A DNA stretch of 6,802 nucleotides, from the NCBI GenBank assembly GCA_031270525.1, contig JAISXN010000203.1:1-6802 (forward strand). Reading direction: 5' to 3'. This stretch comes from Candidatus Symbiothrix sp. GTDB taxonomy: Bacteria > Bacteroidota > Bacteroidia > Bacteroidales > Azobacteroidaceae. The notes below the pieces were generated by a model. It was given only the letters and a program-made list of their open reading frames with translations. It did no database searches and was not told where the DNA came from. Of the stretch, positions 1-5,897 are shown in pieces; position 1 is the stretch's first letter; the number at the start of each line of letters is the position of its first letter. Both the position numbers and the translations under genes were made by a program.

Positions 1-675
1 TCCACAGACATTATCCGGCAACAAGTGGAAGCGGTATTGGACGATATCACCGTCGATGCCGTTAAAACCGGCATGCTTCCCTCTCCTGAAATTATCGAAA
101 CGGTCGCCTCGCTCATCGACCGCTACAACTTGAAAAACGTAATTGTCGATCCGGTAATGGTAGCAACCAGCGGCGCTCGCCTGACAGACCCCGGCATTGC
201 CGAAGCTTTTCGTAAACATCTATATACAAGGGCAATGCTTATTACCCCTAATATTCCTGAGGCGGAAGCCCTTTCGGGCATTACCATTCAAACGGAAGAT
301 GATTTTCAAAAAGCGGCGGATATCATGATGGAACAAGGTTGTCAGGCAGTCTTGATCAAAGGCGGCCATTTTACCAAAGAAAGAGTGACGGATATACTTT
401 TCGGACCGGAAAAAGGGGAAAGTACCTCCTTGGGATCAAGTCATGTCAAATCTAAAAATTTGCATGGCACAGGCTGCACTTTTTCTTCGGCCATCGCTGC
501 CAATATCGCATTGGGATGGGATTTGACAAACGCCGTCAGACGTGCGAAAATGTATATTTTCCTGGCCATCGAAAACGGAAGCAATCTAATCACCGGAAAT
601 GGCTATGGGCCTGTAAATCACCTATTTAAACCCAAACGGCTTAAAAAATTAAAAACTCGCGCTACTTCTCAATAG
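1..675 (+). CDS. thiD: Hydroxymethylpyrimidine / phosphomethylpyrimidine kinase, 5' end outside window
   Basis: ThiD phosphorylates 4-amino-5-hydroxymethyl-2-methylpyrimidine and then its monophosphate, giving HMP-PP for cytosolic thiamine phosphate synthesis. The frame is open from base 1 and 224 codons are visible before TAG at 673-675. By recalled alignment to the 266-residue E. coli protein, about 55 N-terminal residues are missing, including the GTDPSGGAG substrate loop. Visible ribokinase-fold marks, numbered from base 1: VKTGM near 21-25, VDPVMVATSG near 46-55, LITPNIPEA from 80, KGGH at 120-123, and the anion-hole motif HGTGCT at 155-160 with the conserved Cys at 159. The C-terminal GYGPVNHLF matches the family's GxGPVxHF ending, followed by a short basic tail. 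The GTG at 25 is an internal valine codon, not the true start. No fusion to ThiE is seen on the visible side. The gene converges on the metallopeptidase gene, and their last 14 bp overlap. Family call firm; upstream thi neighbours cannot be seen. Confidence 0.95.
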   Translation, partial: STDIIRQQVEAVLDDITVDAVKTGMLPSPEIIETVASLIDRYNLKNVIVDPVMVATSGARLTDPGIAEAFRKHLYTRAMLITPNIPEAEALSGITIQTEDDFQKAADIMMEQGCQAVLIKGGHFTKERVTDILFGPEKGESTSLGSSHVKSKNLHGTGCTFSSAIAANIALGWDLTNAVRRAKMYIFLAIENGSNLITGNGYGPVNHLFKPKRLKKLKTRATSQ

Positions 676-2686
676 CCTCCAACATCGGCTTCACCGACAA
701 CGGTTTACCCGTAGCCTGCAGAATCCATTGATTAGGCGTCAATCTTCCCAAACGATAGATGCGATCCACTTCCGTAGCGAAATCTTTTTTCTGTAAATAT
801 TGTTCCAATTGAAACTCAATGATATGCCCAAATGAATATGCCGATAAATACAAAGGATAACTGAGTATATGGGAATAGATTGCCAAAACCGGTTCGTCTT
901 TTACACCGAAGATGGGAGCATAATATTCGTTCCAAATTTCTTTTGACAGGCGGATAACAGCTTCTTTCAATTCTGCCGGCGTCGCATCGGGATTTGCATA
1001 CATCCATTTCCATACGCTTATGTCTAAGAGGGATACGCCTGAAATCTCGAATAAACTCCAAGCTTTATCCAAAACATCCGAATTATCTTCTCCCGAAGAT
1101 TGATCTTTAATTCCCAAAATATCCAAATCTCTTTTCTGGAAAACAAAAGCCAACGCTTCGGTAAAAGCGGTGTTGGGTACTCCGTTCAACAGGTAATAAT
1201 CGACGTCGTAGAGCGATATGGTTTGTTCTACGTTGTGGCCAAATTCGTGAATAGCAATGTTATAGCCTTTGTAGTCCAAGCCTCCTTCCGGAATACGGGT
1301 TCTGAGATGAGCATGGTTTCCTTTTTGGGAAGCACCCCAAGCGTGTCCCGAGCCGCGGGCGGCGTCAACATCTATTTTTCCAGCTAAATATTGGGCGCGT
1401 TCTTTCGTAAAACCTAATTTTTCGAGAATGTTCGGCAAGTCTTTTTTTAGGGCTTGGGCATTCGGATAAAGCTCTTTGGTTATGTTGCTTAAACTGTCTT
1501 CATTTAAGGAACTCCTCAATTTAAAACCATCGTACCAAATATCGAAAGCCTGCAATTTCCGGCCAAGACGGGAAGCCACAATTTTCCCGGCTGTCTTCAT
1601 TTCGGGAGCAGAAAGGTATTCCCTGAAAAGTTTTTCGGCGTCGTTGACCGACACTTCCATATCTTCCGAAAAATTCCGGTCGATATAAGTGTTTCCGGTA
1701 TAGGCGTCAATGGCTTTTAATGCGCTGAAATTGTTTAGTAAAATTTCGTAACGTGTTGTATTTTCGTTATTTACATTGATTTTTTTACCCGATTGAAATA
1801 CTTGATTGGTATATGGATTCCAATCGTAATCGCCCGAATTAATAACTTCTTTCGGAATTTCTTGCGAAATAATCCGCTTCATGGCTTCATAGATGGTTTG
1901 CTGTTTGTTGAGTCCCGTTTTTCCTTTATTATAATTTGCTTTAATCTCATCTCGTAAATTCCAGTGTGACAGCAAAATCATATTTTCCGGAAAAATCTTT
2001 TTTTCTGATTTGTCCAGCAGATGACCGGCATAAATATTGTAATTGGCTATATATACATCGGCATCGCTATTGGCTTTGGTAACAGCTTGTTGTAGTGCAG
2101 CCGGCACTCGGCTCGTGAACAAATCGCCCAGCCGGGCATAAGCCCAATCAAGGCGATTATTTCCAAGCAATTCTTTTTCTTCCAGAGAATATTCCGGAAA
2201 ATTTAACGTGATAAAAAATGCTAACTTGTTGGCATACATATCATCGCTGAAATGTGTATTCGGACTGTAAGCCGCAAATTGCTCGTCAATTTTGAGCAAA
2301 GGGCCGGTCGCTTCATGGACATTTTTTTGCAATTGGAGGGACATTTCATTGTAATTTCCCCAGATAGCTTCCAGATAATTACTGATTTTCAGGAAAATAG
2401 TTTCTTTTTCCGAAGGATTGGAAATGTAATTATCTAAGCAAAAACGAATAAATTCGTCTTCGGTCCTATCTTGTGGTTGCCAAAGCCTTGCCGTTTGTTT
2501 TACGCCTTTCTCTATCAGCGTTTTGCCGGACGGATTTTTACCGGACAAATCGGCTATTACTTTCTCAATGGACGGAAGTGTGATTGTGTGCATTTGATTA
2601 ACGTCGCTTTCACTTGAGATTCTCGCTTTCGCGGGAATGACAGAAAGAATTACTATTGAAATGATGATTGCAAAAACTTTTTTCAT
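662..2686 (-). CDS. Exported zinc metallopeptidase (HEFGH gluzincin, M3/M2-like)
   Basis: Predicted secreted zinc peptidase of 674 residues. The N-terminus MKK plus a hydrophobic stretch (residues 4-18) is a signal peptide with a likely cleavage site after A19-K20-A21; there is no lipobox Cys. Residues about 40-440 are mostly helical with no motif I recognise. The catalytic part begins near GSGHAWGA (445-452). The zinc site is H480-E481-F-G-H484, and E510 in the FTEAL segment is the likely third ligand, 26 residues after H484. That spacing is close to thimet oligopeptidase (M3) and ACE (M2), which makes this a gluzincin. The C-terminal block around 603-660 (SYPLYLSAYSFG, then RLTPNQW) resembles the helical substrate-binding end of M2/M3/M32 enzymes. 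Likely role: periplasmic or extracellular peptide trimming; substrate unknown. The start is supported by a good SD (GAAGGA, 8 nt spacing) and by the signal peptide. It is second in an operon with ald, 5 bp downstream of it. A palindromic repeat lies in frame in the signal peptide. Peptidase class firm; exact family uncertain. Confidence 0.85.
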   Translation of the reverse strand: MKKVFAIIISIVILSVIPAKARISSESDVNQMHTITLPSIEKVIADLSGKNPSGKTLIEKGVKQTARLWQPQDRTEDEFIRFCLDNYISNPSEKETIFLKISNYLEAIWGNYNEMSLQLQKNVHEATGPLLKIDEQFAAYSPNTHFSDDMYANKLAFFITLNFPEYSLEEKELLGNNRLDWAYARLGDLFTSRVPAALQQAVTKANSDADVYIANYNIYAGHLLDKSEKKIFPENMILLSHWNLRDEIKANYNKGKTGLNKQQTIYEAMKRIISQEIPKEVINSGDYDWNPYTNQVFQSGKKINVNNENTTRYEILLNNFSALKAIDAYTGNTYIDRNFSEDMEVSVNDAEKLFREYLSAPEMKTAGKIVASRLGRKLQAFDIWYDGFKLRSSLNEDSLSNITKELYPNAQALKKDLPNILEKLGFTKERAQYLAGKIDVDAARGSGHAWGASQKGNHAHLRTRIPEGGLDYKGYNIAIHEFGHNVEQTISLYDVDYYLLNGVPNTAFTEALAFVFQKRDLDILGIKDQSSGEDNSDVLDKAWSLFEISGVSLLDISVWKWMYANPDATPAELKEAVIRLSKEIWNEYYAPIFGVKDEPVLAIYSHILSYPLYLSAYSFGHIIEFQLEQYLQKKDFATEVDRIYRLGRLTPNQWILQATGKPLSVKPMLEAIEK
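2619..2638 (-). repeat. REP-like palindrome inside the metallopeptidase signal-peptide coding sequence
   Basis: Eight-base arms ATTCTCGC (2619-2626) and GCGGGAAT (2631-2638) flank TTTC; one position is a G-U wobble in RNA of the + strand. On the coding strand it reads ATTCCCGC, GAAA, GCGAGAAT and is preceded by GTC. That is one base away from the GTCATTCCCGCGAAAGCGGGAAT type of palindrome I know as a dispersed repeat in several bacterial genomes (for example the Neisseria dRS3 type), commonly mistranslated as VIPAKAGI. Here it is in frame and encodes residues 17-23, I-P-A-K-A-R-I. No second copy occurs in this window, so dispersal in this genome is not shown. Confidence 0.6.
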
Positions 2687-2691
2687 ATTGA

Positions 2692-3786
2692 CTATCCTTC
2701 ATATTTATATCCGAATGTATCAGCTACCGCTTTATAAACGATTTTTCCGTTAACGATATTCAAACCGGCTTTCAGATCGGGATATTTTTCGCAAGCTTTT
2801 TCCCAGCCTAAATCCGCCAGCGCCAGCGCATAAGGCAAAGTTGCGTTGGTAAGCGCCAGAGTAGAAGTCATTGGAACAGCTCCCGGAATATTGGCTACGC
2901 AATAATGGACAACACCCTCCACTTCGTATGTAGGATTGGTATGCGTAGTGGGGTAGGAGGATTCGAAGCAACCGCCTTGGTCTATGGCGACATCAACCAG
3001 CACGGAACCCGGTTGAATGAGTTTCAGCATATCGTTGGTAATCAGGAACGGAGCTTTTGCACCTGGAATTAACACGGCTCCGACAACCAAATCAACCTGT
3101 GGCAACATTTGTTCGATATTGTAATGGCTCGACATCATGGTGTCGACATTGGCCGGCATAATTTCGCTCAGGTAGCGCAAACGCGGCAGGGAAATGTCCA
3201 TAATCGTAACGTGCGCGCCTAATCCGGCGGCCATAAATGCGGCTTGCGTACCGACGATACCGCCGCCCAGAATCAAAACATTGGCAGGTTTTACGCCCGG
3301 AACGCCGCCCAAAAGGATTCCTTTTCCGCCTTGCGGACGTTCAAGATATTTGGTGCCTTCCTGTATCGACATCCGTCCGGCTACTTCCGACATGGGAATC
3401 AGCAAAGGTAGGGTATGGCCTTTTTCAACGGTTTCGTAAGCCAAACAAATGGCTTTGCTTGCTATCATCGCATCGGTTAATTTTTGATCGGCGGCAAAAT
3501 GAAAATAAGTGAATATCAATTGGTTGGGACGAATCAGTTTGTATTCTTGTTCGATGGGTTCTTTCACTTTCATAATCATATCGGCAATGGCGAAAACATC
3601 TTCGGCTTTCGGAAGAATATTTGCGCCGGCGCGAATGTATGCTTCATCGTTAAAACCGCTGTTTTTACCTGCATCGGTTTCAATATAAACAATGTGACCG
3701 TGTTGGACAAGGTCGTGAACGCCACCCGGAGTTATAGAAACCCTGTTTTCGTTGTTTTTAATTTCTTTTGGAATACCTATTTTCAT
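2692..3786 (-). CDS. ald: Alanine dehydrogenase
   Basis: Cytosolic NAD-dependent enzyme: L-alanine + NAD+ + water to pyruvate + ammonia + NADH, reversible. The 364 residues are about the usual family length (370). Residues line up with the well-studied bacterial enzymes at the same numbers: R15 (in KNNENR) and K75 (in KVKEP) for pyruvate binding, catalytic H96 (in TYFHFA), and D270 (in VAIDQGG). The NAD-binding Rossmann domain has G174-x-G176-x-x-G179 followed by the acidic D198 (TIMDIS), which favours NAD over NADP. The length and these residues separate it from the related transhydrogenase PntA and saccharopine dehydrogenases. The start MKIGIPKE is the standard family N-terminus; its leader is AT-rich without an SD. 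It begins 92 bp after hipA ends and has its own promoter candidate there, though read-through from hipBA is possible. Being transcribed with an exported peptidase suggests peptide or amino acid catabolism (inference). Confidence 0.97.
   Translation of the reverse strand: MKIGIPKEIKNNENRVSITPGGVHDLVQHGHIVYIETDAGKNSGFNDEAYIRAGANILPKAEDVFAIADMIMKVKEPIEQEYKLIRPNQLIFTYFHFAADQKLTDAMIASKAICLAYETVEKGHTLPLLIPMSEVAGRMSIQEGTKYLERPQGGKGILLGGVPGVKPANVLILGGGIVGTQAAFMAAGLGAHVTIMDISLPRLRYLSEIMPANVDTMMSSHYNIEQMLPQVDLVVGAVLIPGAKAPFLITNDMLKLIQPGSVLVDVAIDQGGCFESSYPTTHTNPTYEVEGVVHYCVANIPGAVPMTSTLALTNATLPYALALADLGWEKACEKYPDLKAGLNIVNGKIVYKAVADTFGYKYEG
2695..2700 (-). promoter_or_regulatory. Shine-Dalgarno site of the metallopeptidase, inside the ald 3' end
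   Basis: The coding-strand sequence GAAGGA is both the last two sense codons of ald (Glu-Gly, before TAG at 2692-2694) and a strong ribosome binding site 8 nt ahead of the peptidase ATG at 2686. It decides the peptidase start and suggests that a ribosome finishing ald unmasks or reinitiates on the next gene. It stands out because the other starts in this window have no clear SD. Confidence 0.75.
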
Positions 3787-3844
3787 AATATGTTAAATAA
3801 TAAATAGTTAATAGAATCTATGTTTGTGCATTGTTTTTGCGGCG

Positions 3845-3875
3845 TAAAGTTACAATTTTCTATTGAATATGCCAA
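3845..3875 (-). promoter_or_regulatory. Candidate Bacteroides-type promoter for ald and the peptidase
   Basis: On the minus strand TTGG (3875-3872) is followed after 19 bp by TAACTTTA (3852-3845), one base from the -7 consensus TAnnTTTG. The spacing fits Bacteroidota promoters. The start of transcription would fall near 3838-3840, giving a leader of roughly 50 nt before the ald ATG at 3786. It sits in the gap just past the hipA stop, so ald need not depend on the hipBA promoter. Confidence 0.5.
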
Positions 3876-3878
3876 TTT

Positions 3879-5168
3879 TTATTGTAATAAAAGTCGATGC
3901 GCTTTCTCAATCATTTTTATTTGCGAAGAAGGAATATCATGTTCTTTGGCAATCCGTTTCCATTGCGAAACCGATTCGATTACTTCTTCGATAATTTCAT
4001 TTGCTTTTTTGATATTCATTGACTTGGCAACTTGCAAAAAGTCGGATTTTGCAAAGCCGTCTTGTTTACCGTTGATAGTCATTTGGTGTAGCGATGTATA
4101 TTTTCCCAACGGATTGTAAGAGAAAGTCATATCATAAGCAGGAGCTAATCGCCATTTTCCTTCTTTGTTCATCAGGAAAGACACGTTTTTAGTATGGTCA
4201 TCCTGATTTCGGGCAACGACATTGAATACCATCCGGCGATAGGCTTGTTCGGCGGCGGTATAAGGCAAACGCAAAGTACGCATGGTCTGAAATAGTTGTT
4301 CGTAGGCATAAATACCCGGACTATTGAAATCGAAATGAGCCAAACCGCAAAGCGTTTGCATGTGGAGTTTTTCCTTATTGCCTATCCGGTCGAAGCGGCG
4401 GGTTAAGAAATGGTAACGGCCGTTTTCCGTCAATAAACGGGATTCCATCATTTCGATTCCGCAGGATATTGCCATGAAGTAATAGACTTGTTCAATGCGT
4501 CCGAAATGCACAGGGTCTTTTAGTTCTTTGTCTCGATTGTCTATTCCGTCTAATTTAATCAGCCAGTGCGAGAATCCTTCCGGGGCGTTTAGTTGTCCCG
4601 AACGTATTTCACCTGTCTTTTCGTTATAAGCGATTATGGCTTTGGCGCGTGCGCCTCCGGCGGAAGTTCCGACTTTGATGATTTGTGATATTTCATTTTC
4701 ATTGTGCAGGTCGGCGGTTTGTTTTTCTTTGTCGGCCAAAGCATAACGAGCCGCTTGAATCAAACCTTCCAATTCGATTTTTGTGGAGTTATTTTGAACT
4801 ACTTTTTCGGCCGGTTCAAATTCAAGGGCGCCCATTCCTCGTTTACCCAGATAGAGTAATCGTTCCACAGGATTATACGAGTCGGGGTCACGTCCTTGTT
4901 CCGCCAACCACCGGTTAATCAGGGCATTTCCGAATTTGTCGGGTAGCGAGTCTGCCAATAAACCCGGTAATCCTTTGAAAGTCACCCTGTTGATTTCCGG
5001 AAAAGAATAGATTTGTCCTGCTTGCAAGGGCATTTTTAGAGGAGAAAGATCCAGACCTTTGGCGACAAACTTCGGATCATATTCGAAGCTTGCTATTTCT
5101 CTTGCAGGATCCCACGAGACGGTGCCTGCGATATCTTCCCAAATCCGGATATGTGCGTAATTTACCAT
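3879..5168 (-). CDS. hipA: HipA-family Ser/Thr kinase toxin
   Basis: HipA kinases are toxins of type II toxin-antitoxin pairs; E. coli HipA phosphorylates GltX and causes growth arrest. The 429 residues compare with 440 in E. coli, so it is full length. The N-terminal HipA-coupling domain (about 1-115) contains GLLADSLPDKFGN (69-81) and GKRGMGAL (108-115). The nucleotide loop VGTSAGGARAKA spans 166-177; S169 falls where E. coli has the autophosphorylated S150, and K176 is the likely ATP-contacting lysine. The catalytic loop R320-N-Q-D323-D-H-T-K-N328 gives D323 as the equivalent of E. coli D309, and A-Y-D346 is the metal-binding Asp (E. coli D332) at the same 23-residue offset. All key kinase residues are present, so it should be active. 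The start overlaps the antitoxin stop by 7 bp (ATGGTAA), indicating translational coupling. The target is unknown; the loop is of the GGAR(P)K type found in HipA relatives rather than E. coli's AGAQEK, so GltX should not be assumed. Confidence 0.93.
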   Translation of the reverse strand: MVNYAHIRIWEDIAGTVSWDPAREIASFEYDPKFVAKGLDLSPLKMPLQAGQIYSFPEINRVTFKGLPGLLADSLPDKFGNALINRWLAEQGRDPDSYNPVERLLYLGKRGMGALEFEPAEKVVQNNSTKIELEGLIQAARYALADKEKQTADLHNENEISQIIKVGTSAGGARAKAIIAYNEKTGEIRSGQLNAPEGFSHWLIKLDGIDNRDKELKDPVHFGRIEQVYYFMAISCGIEMMESRLLTENGRYHFLTRRFDRIGNKEKLHMQTLCGLAHFDFNSPGIYAYEQLFQTMRTLRLPYTAAEQAYRRMVFNVVARNQDDHTKNVSFLMNKEGKWRLAPAYDMTFSYNPLGKYTSLHQMTINGKQDGFAKSDFLQVAKSMNIKKANEIIEEVIESVSQWKRIAKEHDIPSSQIKMIEKAHRLLLQ

Positions 5169-5518
5169 TCTGAAACGTTTTTATTTTCTTTGGTTTTTCG
5201 ATTGACTGAAGCTCTTTTGCGCGTCTTGCCCCGAAGTTTGGCAATTTGAATAGGGCTTACCGGAGCTTCGGCAATAAATTGATTGAGTATTTCAATTTTT
5301 TCTAAAACACGGAGAATCTGGATAAATGAACTCATTGTTCCCATGCCTCGGTTCTCTATGTCGATGATCGTACTGCGGGATAATCCTGCAGATTTTCCTA
5401 ATTTTGTTTGAGAAAGATTTTTATTCAGCCGTATTTGCCTGATTTGTGCGCCAAGCAAGCGGAGAATAGCTTCATTACTCATCAAATAATTGAATTTAAT
5501 GTTTACTTTTTCAGTCAT
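5162..5518 (-). CDS. hipB: HipB-like helix-turn-helix antitoxin / autorepressor
   Basis: A 118-residue DNA-binding protein directly upstream of hipA. Residues about 21-80 form a Cro/C1-type (HTH_3) domain: LGAQIRQIRLNKNLSQTKL leads into the helix-turn-helix, with the first helix near 36-43 (SQTKLGKS) and the recognition helix near 47-55 (SRSTIIDIE). The C-terminal tail (86-113) is rich in Lys and Arg (KLRGKTRKR) and follows a PVSPIQ linker; it may contact HipA or DNA. By family precedent it neutralises HipA by binding it and represses its own operon. The chosen ATG at 5518 lies about 20 nt after the predicted transcription start; a second in-frame ATG (codon 13, 5480-5482, MSNEAI) would still leave the whole HTH, so the exact start is open. 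Neither start has a clear SD. The upstream dyads described separately are its candidate binding sites. Confidence 0.88.
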   Translation of the reverse strand: MTEKVNIKFNYLMSNEAILRLLGAQIRQIRLNKNLSQTKLGKSAGLSRSTIIDIENRGMGTMSSFIQILRVLEKIEILNQFIAEAPVSPIQIAKLRGKTRKRASVNRKTKENKNVSEW

Positions 5519-5535
5519 TAGCCCCTATTTTTGCT

Positions 5536-5563
5536 TTTAATGCAGCAAATTTACGACATTATT
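5536..5563. promoter_or_regulatory. Candidate operator O1, overlapping the hipBA -7 box
   Basis: A dyad with core TAATG (5538-5542), 14 bp, CATTA (5557-5561), centred at 5549.5. It is the weakest of the three outside the core (6 of 11 arm positions are symmetric), but its right arm CGACATTAT matches an arm of O2 at nine consecutive positions on the opposite strand. The hipBA -7 box and the predicted start of transcription lie within or next to it. Confidence 0.5.
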
Positions 5564-5577
5564 TTTGATTTTACAAG
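5546..5577 (-). promoter_or_regulatory. Promoter of hipBA (Bacteroides type)
   Basis: On the minus strand CTTG (5577-5574) is followed after 20 bp by TAAATTTG (5553-5546), an exact match to TAnnTTTG. Transcription would start near 5539-5541, leaving a leader of about 20 nt before the hipB ATG at 5518. The -7 box lies in the middle of the first dyad, so binding there would block the polymerase. Confidence 0.65.
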
Positions 5578-5651
5578 TTTTTTCGATAGTTTTTTCAAGG
5601 AAATAAATTGGATTATTATGAGGATACTATTTGGTTTACTTTGATTGTTTT

Positions 5652-5679
5652 TATAATGTCGGTTTTTTCGGTCATTATA
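5652..5679. promoter_or_regulatory. Candidate operator O2
   Basis: A 28-bp dyad TATAATGTCGG, six T, CGGTCATTATA, centred at 5665.5. The outer seven bases on each side are perfectly symmetric; 9 of 11 arm positions pair overall. It matches O3 read on the opposite strand at 24 of 28 positions. Confidence 0.6.
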
Positions 5680-5692
5680 GCTAAAAAATGGC

Positions 5693-5720
5693 TTTAATGT
5701 CGGAAAAAACCGTCATTATA
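5693..5720. promoter_or_regulatory. Candidate operator O3
   Basis: A 28-bp dyad TTTAATGTCGG, six A, CCGTCATTATA, centred at 5706.5, 41 bp from O2. Nine of 11 arm positions pair. It is effectively an inverted copy of O2, with an A6 spacer where O2 has T6. It is the site closest to the divergent gene, ending 50 bp before the -7 box at 5770. Confidence 0.6.
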
Positions 5721-5769
5721 TTGGCTTCAAATTTTTGCAGGCAAATGCACCCATTTAATATTTAACCCG

Positions 5770-5777
5770 TAAATTTG
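5770..5777 (+). promoter_or_regulatory. Candidate -7 box for the DUF6377-like gene (distal)
   Basis: TAAATTTG is an exact TAnnTTTG match facing the right-hand gene. No convincing TTG or TTTG lies 19-21 bp upstream, so it is weaker than the hipBA promoter. It would start RNA near 5784, inside the GCGAAAT direct repeat, and could serve either possible start codon (5859 or 5898). Confidence 0.35.
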
Positions 5778-5873
5778 CGAAATTAGCGAAATGAGTGTAA
5801 TTCGCGTTCCAAATAATTTCTACGTAGTCAAATACGCCAGTGGATAAAATTTTTTTATATGAAAAAGAAGTCT

Positions 5874-5881
5874 TATATTTG
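5874..5881 (+). promoter_or_regulatory. Candidate -7 box for the DUF6377-like gene (proximal)
   Basis: TATATTTG also matches TAnnTTTG exactly; 20 bp upstream there is TTTT (5850-5853) in place of TTTG. If used, RNA would start about 10 nt before the ATG at 5898 and the in-frame ATG at 5859 would not be transcribed. It may equally be chance in AT-rich coding sequence. Confidence 0.3.
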
Positions 5882-5897
5882 TATTTTTACAAGATTT

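Larger units (their letters stand above)
5519..5897. other. 379-bp divergent intergenic control region
   Basis: No credible gene is seen on either strand. The DNA is much richer in A/T than the flanking genes. It contains the hipBA promoter candidate, three TAATG-N14-CATTA dyads, two -7 boxes pointing toward the DUF6377-like gene, a small palindrome TTTGC-AG-GCAAA at 5734-5745, and a direct repeat GCGAAAT (5777-5783 and 5786-5792). The stretch 5579-5651 shows nothing that I can name. No rho-independent terminator is needed or seen, because both flanking genes are read outward. Confidence 0.8.

Noticed and set aside
816..1061. Open frame on the minus strand inside the metallopeptidase gene, and similar ones at 1100-1387, 1476-1688 and 2252-2437
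   Set aside because: They lie wholly within a well-supported gene in other frames, have low-complexity or unrecognisable products, and lack start signals.
3194..3512. Plus-strand frames opposite ald (also 2750-2971 and 3484-3807)
   Set aside because: They are shadows of ald, whose catalytic residues all agree in one frame.
3873..3884. CAAT-TTTT-ATTG inverted repeat at the hipA stop as a terminator
   Set aside because: Only four A/T-dominated base pairs; too weak to stop transcription.
3820..4119. Plus-strand frame across the ald-hipA gap
   Set aside because: It is antisense to the hipA 3' end; the product is a run of residues with no family pattern.
5652..5720. O2 and O3 as intrinsic terminators or RNA hairpins
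   Set aside because: O2's T6 run lies in the loop, not after a stem; O2's inner CGG/CGG does not pair fully; neither is followed by a U tract; and the flanking genes diverge, so no terminator is expected there. The shared split core fits DNA-binding sites better.
5777..5805. GCGAAAT direct repeat plus TTCGC (5801-5805) as another regulatory dyad
   Set aside because: The arms are only five bases with a ten-base loop and no second copy; not distinguishable from chance.
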